From positions 124,001-188,000 of the forward strand of contig JARVLF010000016.1 of assembly GCA_030849465.1 (NCBI GenBank): DNA of 64,000 nt, read 5' to 3'. Source of the stretch: Moesziomyces globuligerus (Eukaryota > Basidiomycota > Ustilaginomycetes > Ustilaginales > Ustilaginaceae). Both the position numbers and the translations under genes were made by a program. The notes under the pieces were generated by a model, which saw nothing but the letters and a program-made list of their open reading frames with translations, was not told the origin of the DNA and did not search any database. Positions 49,366 through 61,000 of the stretch are shown here, one piece after another (within the stretch, counting starts at the first letter, position 1; every line of letters starts with the position of its first letter).

Positions 49366-51537
49366 CTATGCACACTTCTCGACCGCCACGAGTGCCTGCA
49401 AGATGTGCTTCATGAGACCGAGGTAGTCGTGCACCTTGTCGGTGTCCCACACCACCGCATCGTGCCCGAGCTCCAGGTTCAGCTGGCCACGGAAGGTGAA
49501 GCTTGTGCCAAAGGCCTCGCCTGCGCGTGTGCGCACGCCAAACAGCAGATCGTCTCCGACCTCGAGCACTGCCTTTGACGCCTGCCCATCCGCAGCCGTG
49601 GGCAGAGCAAGTGGCAGGCTGCAAGGCAGAGCACGATCCAGCAGGCCGACCATGCTGAAGTTGAGCGACGACCCGGGACCCTGCATGTTCCTCTTGGTGA
49701 GGCCGGGTCGACGCTCGTCCTCGCCCGGGACGCCGTTGGGCTCGGACTCGGCGGCCATCTCGGCCTCGTCGTCATCCTGAAAGACCTGGAAGACGTCCTT
49801 GACGCCGTTCTTGCGGAAGCGCATCTCGCGCTCCAGACCCATCAGGAAGCCGTCGGCGTGCATGAAGCGCGGCTCGACAAAGATCGCGTTGAACTGCCGC
49901 TGCACCTGCCGCGCCGTCTGCCAGAGCTGCGCCACCTCGAACGCACTCAGCTTCTTCTCGACCTCCTTGGCGGCGTCGGACGGATGCGATCGGAGTGCAA
50001 AGAGCGAGGCAGGTGGAAGGTGAACACCGTTGAAGCCGAGCTTGACGCCGAGGCTCGAGGGAGTGAGCAACGGATCGGCCTCGTCAGCTCCTTGCTGAGG
50101 GTCAGTGGACGTGGACGGTGCAAGGAATCTGCGCACGGAGAAGGGGAATCCCATCACGGTGGATGTCGGCTGCTCGCTGCGGCTCCCCGGTCCCGTGTGG
50201 GCGCTCTCGAGCGTGTTGAGAGCACAGGCGGCGACCGAGTACAGCAAGGAGCCGACTCGGACGCCTCTGCGCTTGGCTAATTGCGTCAGGGCCATCGTGT
50301 CCTCTGCGGAGAGGCGGACCACGGACCACTTTGTCTGCGCTCCCCACCATGGCTCCTCGACCGGCTTGCCGTCTCGATTCGCCTTGAAGTCGGACAGCAC
50401 GGCAGTCTCGGCCTTGGCGGCACGGATCTGGCAGATGATCCGTCGGATGGTCCAGAACCACCGGACGCGTGCTAGTCTTGACCACGCCGCTTCTGTATTT
50501 GATGTGCCCTCCACGGCGGATGAAGTTGGTAGCAGCTCGGGATAGGATGCCTCGATGGAGGGAGGCAGCAGCGCCTCCCAGTCGCTGCCGCGTATCGCAT
50601 CGTTTCCAGCACCGTCATCGCCCTGCTTGCGACGCCACAGACCGGTTCGAAGCGCAGACTTGATCTGCGAGGTGACTTGCGTGTAGCTTGACACTCGGAG
50701 GCCTGGTACGCACATCGACGATGCTGCGCGATACCCGAGCTCTGGCAGCTCGGTGGGCAGTTCGGGAGAGGCGAGGAGACGCAGGAGCTCGCCGGCGAGA
50801 TCCGAGATGCTGAGGCCGTCCGAGATGCAGTGGGCGGTGCAGAGCACCAGGTCGAAGCTCGCGGTGCTCGTCGCAATGTCCGAAGCGCATGGCGGGATGA
50901 GGATGAGCCTGGCGAGACCGAAGGGCGTGTTCTGTTGGAGAAAGCGGCGCTCGCCGTTCCATACGTAGCGGTCCAGCCAGCGCACGACCGTGTCGCTGCG
51001 TGTTACCTGCGAAGATGATGCTGCACGGTGCAGCTCGGGATCGTCGGCCCATGATGGTGGAAGGAAGGCGACGCGCTGCGAGGCGCTTTCGAGAAGCTCG
51101 GAGGCCGACGTCGGGGCTGGAAAGACAAAGTGGGGCTCGAACGAGCTCGAGCCGTCGTCGACTGCTTCGCCGGCGTGCCGTGTAGCCACAGCCTGCTGAG
51201 GCTCGACGCTAGCGCCGTCGGGCGTCAGCGTTTCGACGTGGGCACACAGCAGCGGGTGGCGACGGCAGAGGAGCGCCCACACGAGGGGCAGAGAGCGTGC
51301 AATGCGTTCGTACGCGGACGTAGGACAGCTGAGAGGGATGCGGTAGAAGATGTCGGTCCTGCCTTCGTGCAGCGTTGCCATGGTGTTGAAGAACGACTCG
51401 ACCAGGCCCATCCTACGCACGTAGCGGTGGGACGCTTGCGCACTGGGCGTCCACGCAAAGGGAGAGGGTCGAGTGCGATCCACATCGTACAACGTCCGCT
51501 GGAACCGCGACGAAGAGGTCGGAGGTACGGACAGCAT
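49366..51537 (-). CDS. HxxxDG acyltransferase, condensation/alcohol-acetyltransferase-like
   Basis: The 723-residue protein has the acyltransferase active-site motif HCISDG (H near residue 235, in VLCTAHCISDGLSISDLAGE), preceded by a PLVWALLCRRHPLL segment typical of the N-lobe of CoA-dependent acyltransferases. The C-terminal half includes WSVVRLSAEDTMALTQLAKR and VGSLLYSVAACAL, the start of the second lobe, and LNFSMVGLLD near the end. The fold family includes alcohol O-acetyltransferases, NRPS condensation domains and the mannosylerythritol-lipid acyltransferases of smuts, but neighbouring genes give no biosynthetic context. There is no PTS1 and no membrane segment, so the substrate is unknown. 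Large low-complexity insertions (about 110-180, 305-350) enlarge it over the family. Confidence 0.75.
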   Translation of the reverse strand: MLSVPPTSSSRFQRTLYDVDRTRPSPFAWTPSAQASHRYVRRMGLVESFFNTMATLHEGRTDIFYRIPLSCPTSAYERIARSLPLVWALLCRRHPLLCAHVETLTPDGASVEPQQAVATRHAGEAVDDGSSSFEPHFVFPAPTSASELLESASQRVAFLPPSWADDPELHRAASSSQVTRSDTVVRWLDRYVWNGERRFLQQNTPFGLARLILIPPCASDIATSTASFDLVLCTAHCISDGLSISDLAGELLRLLASPELPTELPELGYRAASSMCVPGLRVSSYTQVTSQIKSALRTGLWRRKQGDDGAGNDAIRGSDWEALLPPSIEASYPELLPTSSAVEGTSNTEAAWSRLARVRWFWTIRRIICQIRAAKAETAVLSDFKANRDGKPVEEPWWGAQTKWSVVRLSAEDTMALTQLAKRRGVRVGSLLYSVAACALNTLESAHTGPGSRSEQPTSTVMGFPFSVRRFLAPSTSTDPQQGADEADPLLTPSSLGVKLGFNGVHLPPASLFALRSHPSDAAKEVEKKLSAFEVAQLWQTARQVQRQFNAIFVEPRFMHADGFLMGLEREMRFRKNGVKDVFQVFQDDDEAEMAAESEPNGVPGEDERRPGLTKRNMQGPGSSLNFSMVGLLDRALPCSLPLALPTAADGQASKAVLEVGDDLLFGVRTRAGEAFGTSFTFRGQLNLELGHDAVVWDTDKVHDYLGLMKHILQALVAVEKCA

Positions 51538-52466
51538 CGCAACGAAGTCGAAAGCCGATTCGTCACGAACACCAGCTCGCGCTTCCCAGGGGTACTTGAT
51601 GAAAGATCAAAGAGCGTCGTTGGAGGGACGGGCGACGTCGAAGCAAGATCATGGTCGAAAGATTTAGATTGCCGAGATCAGGACGTGCGTTCTTGGATCG
51701 GCACTTTTCAGCCTTCCGAGTCACGACGACATCGGCCACCGTGAAATCCGAAGCACACCCCTGCGCCTCAGCACAAGCGAAGGACAAGATCGTCTCAGCG
51801 ATCCATCCGACTGGACTCGCCGAGCTGCCACTCATCAAGCAGCACGATCTCGAAGCTGCCAAGCCCGCTGGTCGTTCGATGGTGGTGCCTCGCCTGCTTC
51901 TGCTATCGGGATGGAATCCCCGATCGAGCCTTTTGGACGCGGCGGTTCTGCATGGCTGCATCGATGTGCAGAAGCGAAGCCCCTCTGAGGGTCAAAGTGC
52001 TCTTCAGAGTCAGAGTGCCGTCCCGCCTCGCTGCCACGCCGATTTGTGGCAAATCGTCGATTCGTTGATTCGGCAAAATCGCGGCGCTCAGCTGCTGCAG
52101 CCAAGCCGACTCGCAACTGCAATTCGACAGCTGCAGGCGAGTCGTCAGATGCGGGGAGCTTCTGCAGCCCAGCAAACGAGCGCACCCTGAGCGAGGGCCA
52201 ATCCCCACCACGCCTATCTCCACACTCACGTCCTATCGGCTGCACATCCACACCTCGCCGCCTCCACTATCGCTGCCACCACCACTGCCACTACCGCGAT
52301 CCGGCCACCAATACTCTGGCATCTCTGACACTGCATCGCTGGCGTAAAAGTCGCTCCATCTCTTTCGGCTCAGCAAGACCCCGGTGCGCGTTTCGCAACT
52401 GCAAGCCATCTCGCGCGCGAGGCATCTCCTGCCCGCGCCAACTGCCGGAGCGCATCGTCGCCCATC
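51538..52466. promoter_or_regulatory. Divergent promoter region, acyltransferase / Tag1-like gene
   Basis: About 930 bp between divergent start codons without a recognisable gene. A C/A/T-rich leader (about 52200-52330) precedes the Tag1-like ATG. It presumably carries both promoters. Confidence 0.45.
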
Positions 52467-55256
52467 ATGACACAGGAGACGTCGTCGCCTGCGCCTGCCA
52501 AACCGCAGCCCCAAGAGACGGTCACGGAAACCCATGTCGAGAACTCGTCTTCGGATGTGACTTCTCGCCCACCGCCGCCGCCTCTCGAAAGGCGCACATC
52601 GGCTACCCAGCAGCCGCTCCGCCACGGCCGCAAGCCCATCTATCCAGACAGCGACGCCGAAGCCGAAGGTCTCGATGCTGATGTGGATGACGAAGAGCTC
52701 GAGACCGGCTTGCTGCCTGGTCAGGGCGACCACGAGCGGAGCTCGCTGCTCAGCACCTCGGCACGCAAATCCAATGCGCTCGCGGCTGCCGGTCCACTCG
52801 ATCGTGCCTGGCTCAAGGTCTCCCAGCTTTGGGGTGGAGACAAGGCGCATGCCGCACGCATCGCGCGTCGTCGCAAGCAGAGGCGCAACACCGCCGCCTC
52901 CACCTCGCAGCGCAACTCGAGGTCCATCCACACCTCGTCGGCTGCCTCGTTCACCGCCTGGAGACACGAGCATCCCTGGCTCGTCCGCACCGTCTACGCC
53001 CTCTTGGCGCTGCTGCTCACCCTGCTCGTGCTCATCCTCGTCGCCGTCTCGCACCTCTACCTGGCTACGCTCAAGACGCCCTCGCCCGCCGCGCAGAACC
53101 GCATCCTGGACGAGTCGCTCATCCTCAAGGGCCCCGATCGCGTCCAGCTGCTCAACATCTCGGACGACGGCATCCTCGTTCGCGTCGATGCCCGCCTCGG
53201 TCTCGATCCGGACCATGCACTCGATCTCTGGCTCGGCCACCGCGGCAAGCAGGGCTGGTGGAAGAACAAGGAACGCAAGCTCGTCGAGTGGGCCATGGGC
53301 AAGGTCGCCGGCGTCCAGGTCGACGTCGGTGAGGTGCGCCTCGCCGAGATCGGCGCCGCCTGGGACCAATCCGTTCTGCCTCCTGCCGCCTTTGCGGCTA
53401 CGCCGATGCAAGACCCGCAAGACATGCTCTCCTTCCACCTCGACCCACTCGTGCTGCCTCTGCCTGCGCTCAACCGCAAGATCGACGACCACGACGATGA
53501 TGGCAGGGATAAGGATTCGCTGCGTCCGCCAATCCTGGGCAACCACAGCACGCCAGCAGCACAGCAGAACATGAGTCCGCTCAACCTCACCGTGCTGCTC
53601 AAGCCCGTCGTCCCCGCGCCGTACATCATGGAGTATGCGCAGCACGCCATCAGCAAGGGGCTGGCGCAGCTCGACGTCAAGATCGCCGGGCTGCGCGTGC
53701 GCGGTCTGGCCGAGAGCGAGATGCGCGGCATCGATCACGGACGCAAGGCGGGCTTCTTCGACGTGCCGCGTCGCATCAACATTGCGCAACACCACATCCG
53801 CAGCCCCGTGCGCGAACCCGTGCCCAAGCTCGACAACAACACGGACATCGACGACCTCCTCAAGGTCGACGGCTACGAGTTTTTCGAGATCGGCAAGGAC
53901 GGCGACGCCAAGGGCCCGGCTGGCGTCGGCTCGATGCTCGTGCGTGCGCTCGGCATCAAGGCGCTCGCACAGGCCAAGAACCCGCTCGGCAAGATGCTCC
54001 AGGGCAACGTCGGATACAGCCTGCCGTTTGGCATCTTCTTACCTGTCGATGGCACCTCGCCTCCCGAGAAGCCCAAGAAGCCCAAGCATCCGAAGCAAGG
54101 CAAGATGGATGTCGAGGACGGCATCGAGGATGGCGATGAGGATGGGCCAGATGCTTCTGTCCTCATGGCCGCCGTGGCGACGGAGCCGTTCCGGCTGCAC
54201 GGACAGAAGGTGGTCGAGCTCGAGCTGCTGGGCCGCGTAGTTCCGCCGCCGCAGGATGTGTTTGGAGCGCGTGCCGCTGGAGAGCAGCTTGCGCTCGGTG
54301 CGGGCGTGCTACAGGCTGGGGCGTACGAAGACCAGCTGGAGGGCGAGGCTGTGGTCGACTCGCCGCAGCAGGCGGCGATGAGCAACTTCCTGAGCCGCTT
54401 CCTGCGCGGCGAGGCGAACACGGTGTACGTGCGAGGCGGCTCGCCCTTCCGCGACGCTTCGGGCGCAGGCGCGAGCAACGCGAGCGAGGCGATGCCGGGC
54501 GATGGATCGGAGCTGCCCGAGTGGATGGAGTCTGCGCTGCGGCTGGTGGATGTGCCGATCTCGTTTCCCGGCAGCAAGGTGACCGAGCTCATCCGCAACG
54601 TGACGATCAACGACCTCAAGATCACGCCGCATCCGTTTGAGCACGACAAGCTGCTCTGCAGCGGCACGGTGATGGGCGAGATCAGCATGCCCGGTCAGAT
54701 GAGCAGCATCGATGTGCAGATCACGCACATGTGGCCCGACATCCTCGTGTACGATGGCAAGCCGCCCAGCATGCGCAAGAGCCTCGACGCTGGCACCGAG
54801 GCGGTGGCAGGTCGATGGTCGATGGTCAGCGGTGCACTCGAGAGTCTCAAACGACTCGCCTTCCTCAAGGAGGACGACCTCAAGGAGGACGAGAGAGACG
54901 AGGAGCCTAAACCGGAGCCGGAGCCTGCGCCGCCTCTGCCGGATCCGCTGCCAGAGAAGGCGTTTGGTCGGGTGAGGCCGTACGACTTTGCGCCCGCCGA
55001 GACGTTTGTCGATCCGACGGATCCCAAGGGCGAGCGCAAGCTGCTGCGCGCGGTGCTCAAGGACGTCCCCTTCAACGTGCTCCCCGGAAGGGGAGGCATC
55101 TTCCGCTCCTTTACCTGGAAGCTCGTCACCGGCCAAGGTGCCTTGGTGGGCATCGAGGGGACGAGTCGCGCAAAGATCTGGAACTCGGGTCTCGGCGCTC
55201 TCGAGCTGCGCAACCTCCCGGTCAAGGGCGCCTTTATGCTGGGCAAGCGCGACTGA
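52467..55256 (+). CDS. Tag1-like single-pass vacuolar membrane protein (DUF3712/LEA-2-like)
   Basis: The 929-residue protein has a Pro/Ser/acid-rich cytosolic N-terminus with a basic patch (ARIARRRKQRRN near 130-140), one transmembrane segment (about 171-199, YALLALLLTLLVLILVAV) and a long lumenal part. The lumenal part is built of beta-rich repeats like those of yeast Tag1 (YLR173W), a vacuolar membrane protein linked to ending autophagy. Supporting stretches are SLILKGPDRVQLLNISDDGI right after the membrane and NVTINDLKITPHPFEHDKLL and EISMPGQMSSIDVQITHMW in the C-terminal half. The function in smuts is inferred only from the family. The gene is intronless. Its downstream neighbour on the same strand is a giant protein of the same general architecture, so the two may be ancient paralogues. 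Confidence 0.75.
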   Translation: MTQETSSPAPAKPQPQETVTETHVENSSSDVTSRPPPPPLERRTSATQQPLRHGRKPIYPDSDAEAEGLDADVDDEELETGLLPGQGDHERSSLLSTSARKSNALAAAGPLDRAWLKVSQLWGGDKAHAARIARRRKQRRNTAASTSQRNSRSIHTSSAASFTAWRHEHPWLVRTVYALLALLLTLLVLILVAVSHLYLATLKTPSPAAQNRILDESLILKGPDRVQLLNISDDGILVRVDARLGLDPDHALDLWLGHRGKQGWWKNKERKLVEWAMGKVAGVQVDVGEVRLAEIGAAWDQSVLPPAAFAATPMQDPQDMLSFHLDPLVLPLPALNRKIDDHDDDGRDKDSLRPPILGNHSTPAAQQNMSPLNLTVLLKPVVPAPYIMEYAQHAISKGLAQLDVKIAGLRVRGLAESEMRGIDHGRKAGFFDVPRRINIAQHHIRSPVREPVPKLDNNTDIDDLLKVDGYEFFEIGKDGDAKGPAGVGSMLVRALGIKALAQAKNPLGKMLQGNVGYSLPFGIFLPVDGTSPPEKPKKPKHPKQGKMDVEDGIEDGDEDGPDASVLMAAVATEPFRLHGQKVVELELLGRVVPPPQDVFGARAAGEQLALGAGVLQAGAYEDQLEGEAVVDSPQQAAMSNFLSRFLRGEANTVYVRGGSPFRDASGAGASNASEAMPGDGSELPEWMESALRLVDVPISFPGSKVTELIRNVTINDLKITPHPFEHDKLLCSGTVMGEISMPGQMSSIDVQITHMWPDILVYDGKPPSMRKSLDAGTEAVAGRWSMVSGALESLKRLAFLKEDDLKEDERDEEPKPEPEPAPPLPDPLPEKAFGRVRPYDFAPAETFVDPTDPKGERKLLRAVLKDVPFNVLPGRGGIFRSFTWKLVTGQGALVGIEGTSRAKIWNSGLGALELRNLPVKGAFMLGKRD

Positions 55257-56337
55257 AGCGTCAGCTCGCCCTCCTCGAGTGTAGTTGCTAGGTCGTGCAA
55301 AGTGAGGTTTTTGTTTCTGTCTTTGTATGCTGTTTTGCAATTATCAGTCTTGGTATGCTCTTCGAACGTGGGCAGACGCTCGTGGCGAGTGGATGGTGCG
55401 AGACAGAGGGATCACGGCCGAGAAGCGATTTGTTAGATCGACGGCAAGGGGTCGATTCGTTGGGCGCTGTGCGGATGCGGGGTTGAGGAGGATATGAAAA
55501 ACGGGAGCGCGTGAAAGGCGCGCGGGGTATGCGAATGGCAGTCACAGAATTGTAGCTCCGCTCGCTGGGTAACATCGGCTGGGCGTCGTGCCATGCGCAC
55601 GACGCGGGCAGGAACGATGCCATCGTTCCCAGACGAGAGCTTGAGCTCGCGAACAACAGCTACGGCTTCAAGGATGCTGCCTGGTTTTGCCCAAAGGGAG
55701 GCAGTCGAGACGGAAGATGTGCGAATGCGAAAAGCAGGGGTGGAACAAAAAGACGGGTTCCCAGGAAAGTTTGCACGGTTGGCGCGAGGTGCTGTGCAGG
55801 ACGAGCTAAGCGAGAGCGGCACCCAAAAGGCGACAACGGTGGAAAGTCCAACCGCCGACCGACCTCCCCCGCATTACGAAGGCAAAAAGGAAGGCTGCTC
55901 ACGTTCGCAGCACGCAAGTAGGAAAGGTCGAGACCACTGCTAGTTCCTGAATGTCGCATCTGAGAACTCGTAGTATTCGACGTCGGAACGCCTAAGCAAG
56001 GCAAGGCACAGGGTGAGGGCTGATGCAATAAATAGCCAAAGTCGGTGGGAAATGGACGCGGAAAATCGGCGGGGGGAAGGCGAGGCGTTCGAGGCTAGCG
56101 GGCTACAGAGAGACATGTATCGTCGATCCTTTGCGGGCTTTCGGCAGTGGAAAAACCCTGCTCTTTTTTCTTTTCTTCGACGCGCGCTTTGCTGGCTTGG
56201 GCACAGCGCACAGCTCCCAGCGCCCAGCGCACTCCGATCCGTCCAAGAGGAGTTGCCCCGCACAAGCCGCTTTGCCCTTTCACGCTAGTATCCTTCCATC
56301 CAGCAAGCGCCCAATTGACAATACGCACACGCATTCC

Positions 56338-56339
<2 letters not shown>

Positions 56340-56378
<39 letters not shown>
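56340..56378. repeat. (CA)n microsatellite
   Basis: About 19 CA units in non-coding DNA upstream of the giant gene. Confidence 0.95.
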
Positions 56379-56382
<4 letters not shown>

Positions 56383-57928
56383 TGCACAAAACAAGCTGTG
56401 GAGCAAGCCATGCGCGGCCGCACGACGCTGCACGGTGCTGTCGATGAGCTGGATGAGCAGTGCCAATGCTGGGCGCTGTGGTGGGCAGCCGCTATGATGA
56501 TTGGACAGAGCGCGGTGCATGCGGAAAGCGTGGAGCCGTACCGAATGTTTGCACGAATCCGAACTTGGGCCAGACGCCTCTTATTTTTCTGGTCGGACAA
56601 TATTTGTGGCAGTTGAACTCCAGCTGCTGCTACTACTGCAGCAGCTGGCACGGAGCGAATTTGCAAACCCACAGTGAGAGCGGAGAGGGACTAGGCCGCA
56701 GCCGCTCGAGCCTCGCCTGTAGCTGCAAGAGCGAGTGAGAGCTGAGCCGCCGCCTCGCCTCGAATCGCCTCGTCCGACCGCCGCTCCTCTCGCAAAGCTG
56801 CTTGGCTACCCCGCCCCTTGGCGCCGTTTTCTCGCTCTCTTCCAGACGCAGAGGCAGAGGCAGAGGCAGAGGCAGATGCAGATGCAAGCTGGTTGCGTTC
56901 GAGCCCCTTGGCTCTCTTTTCTTTCTGGATATCGCTCCGCGCTCCGCGCTCCGCCCTCCAGCCCCGCCTGCGGCTGCGCGTCTCAGCTGAAATGCAGATG
57001 GCGCATTTGTTTTTTTCGCGTGCCTTTTTTTGGTCATGAGCTCTGGGCCCATGTGCCTTTGACCGCACAAGGGCGGCCCCCGCTTGGCGTGTGTTCCTGT
57101 TGCGGAAGTGGTTTCTCCAGGAAAAAAAAAAAATCCCCCTTGCGGCTGCATTGGGCTCTGCACCAGCAGCAGCGACCTACAACTGCCGCCGTGCGCCCAA
57201 AGCTGCTGGCGGATGCAGCTGCCAAATTCGACGTCGCCTCGCCCAATTCCCGCTCAGCCTTGCGCCCGCCCAGCCTGTCCGCCCAGGTTTGCCCCGTCTG
57301 CGATATTTGCATGCATGGAGGGATCTTCGCTGCCTCAGCCGACATGCTCCTCGTCCGCCAGCTTGCGCCTTCGCCCGATGCGTGCGTGTCTCGACCCGCC
57401 CTCTCAGAGCTCGCTTAGCGACGCCGCCCTCAAACCCCTCCTCGTCCTCGCCATGTCCCCACCGTCTGCCAAACCCTTCGGCCGCTTCAGCGCCAGCTGC
57501 CAACGGCTGGGCTGTAGTAGCCTTGGCCAAAAGCTCCTCGTCGCCCCCTCCTGCCCAACATGGCTCTGCCTCTAGTGTCGACTCGTGTGTCGGCCCGGAT
57601 CGCCCTCTACGCCCGCGTCCGTCTGCACCCCAGACTGCCCTCCTCCGCTTCCTGCCCCTCCCCCTCCCTCCTGCTGCCCGTCTGGACGTCGTCGTCGCCA
57701 CCACCCCCATCCAAGTCTTGTCCCTTCACCATCACCACCGAGCCACCCCTACCGCCACCGTCGGCGCCCTCCTCCTCCTCCTCCTCCTCCTCCTCCACCT
57801 CCTCTCCACCTTTCGACGTCGCCGCCACCGCCGCCGCCGCCGTCGCCTTCAACACCGGTCTGTGGTCTCCTTCCAACTTTCCGGCGGACAGTACTTACAT
57901 CCAGCAAGCTTGCAAGATCTCGAGGCCA

Positions 57929-57945
57929 CTCTCTCTCTCTCTCTT
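57929..57945 (+). promoter_or_regulatory. CT-rich leader tract
   Basis: An uninterrupted CT run 69 bp upstream of the ATG of the giant gene, in a wider pyrimidine-rich leader. Such tracts often mark promoters or 5' UTRs of highly transcribed fungal genes; function here is inferred. Confidence 0.4.
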
Positions 57946-58013
57946 TCGACACCATCGCTAGACACCTCGCACCCTTTCTTGTTCAGCTCGGGAGCTGAGT
58001 CCCCCATCCCACC

Positions 58014-61000
58014 ATGGCGGACGACGGCTACGGCTCCCGCGAAAACCTCCGTCGGCGCTCGGCTGCTCAGAGCGTCGACTCGGACCAGCCCGCCGCGGCT
58101 GGCTACTACCAACCAGGTCAGCCCATCGGCTTCATTCGTGCACGTGGCACTCCCTACGAGAAAAAGTACTTCTCCAGGAAGCTGGGCTACTGCTGTCTCT
58201 TCATCGCTCCCGGTGTCCTCCTCGTCACCCTCGCCATCACCCTCCTCCCCGTCCTCTACGCCGTCGCCAACCACGCCCTCCACACCGCCGTGCTCCATGT
58301 AGAACAGTCCAACATCACCAGCCCCGGCAACACCTCGTTCCCACTCACCCTCCAGGGTCAGACCAAGAAGGTCGGCATCTTCCCCGCCCACCTCTACTTC
58401 CGCGAGCCCGTTCAGGTCTACTGGGTCCTGCCCCCGCAGCCCGGCCAGGTCGCCTCCCCCGAGACGCTCACCGAGATCAACCTCGGCCAGTTCCGCCTCG
58501 ACTACATCGGCGCCGCCGCCGGCCACGCACGCATCAAGCAGGCCACCAACTTCGAGATCAACGACGTCGCCGGCTTCGGCGAGTTTGCCAAGTTCCTCAT
58601 CTCCCAGCCCGAGTTCACCTGGAAGCTCAACTGCTCCAGCGTCCATGCAGAGGCCTTCTCCTTCCTCCCCACCTACAAGAACCTCGTCTTCAACAAGCAC
58701 ATCATCATCAAGGGCTTCAACAACTTTGAAGATGTAGAGATCTTGGACTTCCAGCTTCCCGGCGACGACCCTGCCGGCGGCATCTCGCTCTCGGTCACCA
58801 CCTCGCTCGTCAACCCCTCGCCCTTTGGTGTCCAGCTCGGCACGCTCGAGCTCGGTCTCTACTACCAGGGCCTCTTCCTCGGCCCCGCAAGCACCACCAA
58901 CCTCAACGTCACCACCGGCCGCAACGTCATCACGCTCAACGGCCGTCTCGTGCCCCACAACGACAACTCCACCGCGCTCGACCTGCTCGGAAAGCTCTTC
59001 ACCGGCTACATCAACGGTGAGACGCTCCCCACCCAGGCGCGTGGTGTCTCGGTCCGCCAGGCGAACGGTGACAACATTGGTTGGCTCAGCCAAGGTATCA
59101 GCGTCCTCGAGCTCGCCGTGCCTCTCAAGGCGCCTGCACCGATCAATCCGATCAAGAGCATCAGCATCGGCTCGCTGGCTCTCGTCTACACCCCCGAGAC
59201 CGCCTACGATCCCACCGCGTTCTCCAGCGCGCTCTCTGCTGTGCTCGGTCTGCCCTTCGGCTTCTCGCTCTCGATCGTCAACACCGCCAACACCTTCACC
59301 ATCCTCTTTGATGGCGCACAGGTGGCCACGATCAACTCGGCCTACTCAAACACCACCACCCAGCTCTCGCTCATCAGCGCTGGTCAGACTGCGGGCACGC
59401 TCAACCTCACGCTGCCGCCCTCGACGCTCACGCTCGCCAACGACACGGCGGCCGCGCGTAAGGAGCTGGAGAACTTCCAGACCTACCTCACGCTCAGCAA
59501 CGGCACGGCCATCCGCCTCCAGGGTCAGGCCAAGGCCATCACCGACACGCCTCTCGGCCGCGTGCTGCTCGACGGTATCATCTTTGACGTCAACAGCGGC
59601 CTCCTCGGTCTCCAGGGTCTCAACGCTTACCCGACGCTCATCACCAGCGTCGATGTCACTGGCGGTACCAGCGACGGTATTCTTCTCGGCGTCGGCACCA
59701 CGCTCGTCAACCCGTCCAACCTCAACCTCACCATCGGCGACAGCAACTTCCAGCTGGTCAACCGCGTGGCGCTCGGCACGGTCACCATCCCCGGCCTCAA
59801 CCTCCAGACCGGCAGGAACGACGTCAATGCCACCTCGGTCTTCAACCCCAACGCAAGCCCCGAGGGTCTGGACACGCTCAACCGCTTCATCGCCGGTCTC
59901 GACACCGAGCTCGGCATCAACGGTTTCGACGGCTCCACCGCCGTCACGTCGCTGCTGCCCGCGCTCTCCCAGATCCGTCTCAAGGCGACGCTGCCCGGTC
60001 TCAAGACCTCGCTCGTCCGCTCGGCCAACCTCACCGTGCTCGACTCGACCGGCATCACCAACAACGTTGCCAGCTCCACCGTCTTCCTCAACAACCCCTT
60101 CAGCGCGCCCCTGACCATCACGCGCATTCGCTCCAACGTCACCTCGCACGGCATCTTTGTCGCCAGCATCGACACACCGCTCAACTTCAACGCCCAGGGC
60201 CGCGCCGTGACCCAGTCGCCGCCCATCGACCTCGGCCTCAACCTGTACCCGCCCGACATCTTTGCCCTCGTCCGCGCCCTCGCCATCAAGAGCGGCCAGA
60301 ACCCGGCGTACATCGACGGCGTCGTTCAGCTCGGCGGCTACACGCTCACGCCCACCACCTCGGCCAACTCGCGCCGCTCGCTCGGCGCCGGCGAGGACGA
60401 GGCGTCGTTCGACGATGAGGAGCACAACGAGCTGGCGCATGCCATGATGGACGGCGTCAACAATGTCGAGACCCTTGCCAACGTGGCCGACTGGGCCGAG
60501 CGCGACGAGTCGCAGGCAGTCGAGCACGTCGGCTCGCTCCAGAAGCGCGCCAACCTGTACACCGGCTTCGATCTGCCTACCTACATCAGCCGTGCCTTCA
60601 ACTCGGCCACCGCCAATCTGCAGATCGTCTCGGACGCCAGGATCGGCGACTACGAGACCACGCTGACGTTTGCCCAGCAGGACGTGCCGCTCGGCACCGA
60701 TGTGACGCTCAACAAGCTCCTCCCCGTGCTCGCGAGCCCCATCGTGCAGAAGATCGTCGACAACGCCATCCTCAACATCGACCGAGTCACGATTCTCAAC
60801 CCGCAGCAGAACACGTTCCAGACGGCGCTCCAGGGCACCATCACCAACTCGGGTCCGTTCGACGCCACCATCTACTTTGCCAACGGCCTCGACGTCACCT
60901 GGAACGGACGTCTACTCGGTCGCATTGCCATGCCCAACGTCTCGCTCGCCGGCGACGTCGGCGCGACGCTTGAGATCCTCGCCGATTTCGCGGTCGCCGA

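Larger units (their letters stand above)
55257..58013. promoter_or_regulatory. 2.8-kb non-coding region upstream of the giant gene
   Basis: Contains a CA microsatellite (56340-56378), a hexameric GCAGAG repeat (around 56848-56880), an A-run (57121-57133), a CTC-type trinucleotide stretch (57771-57800) and a CT-run (57929-57945) 69 bp before the ATG. Pyrimidine-rich leader sequence from about 57580 to 57960 fits a strong fungal promoter or long 5' UTR. No gene or RNA was recognised. Confidence 0.5.

Noticed and set aside
57091..58302. Plus-strand frame of 403 codons before the giant gene
   Set aside because: Pro/Ser/Leu-rich translation of a pyrimidine-rich leader that runs out of frame into the real gene.
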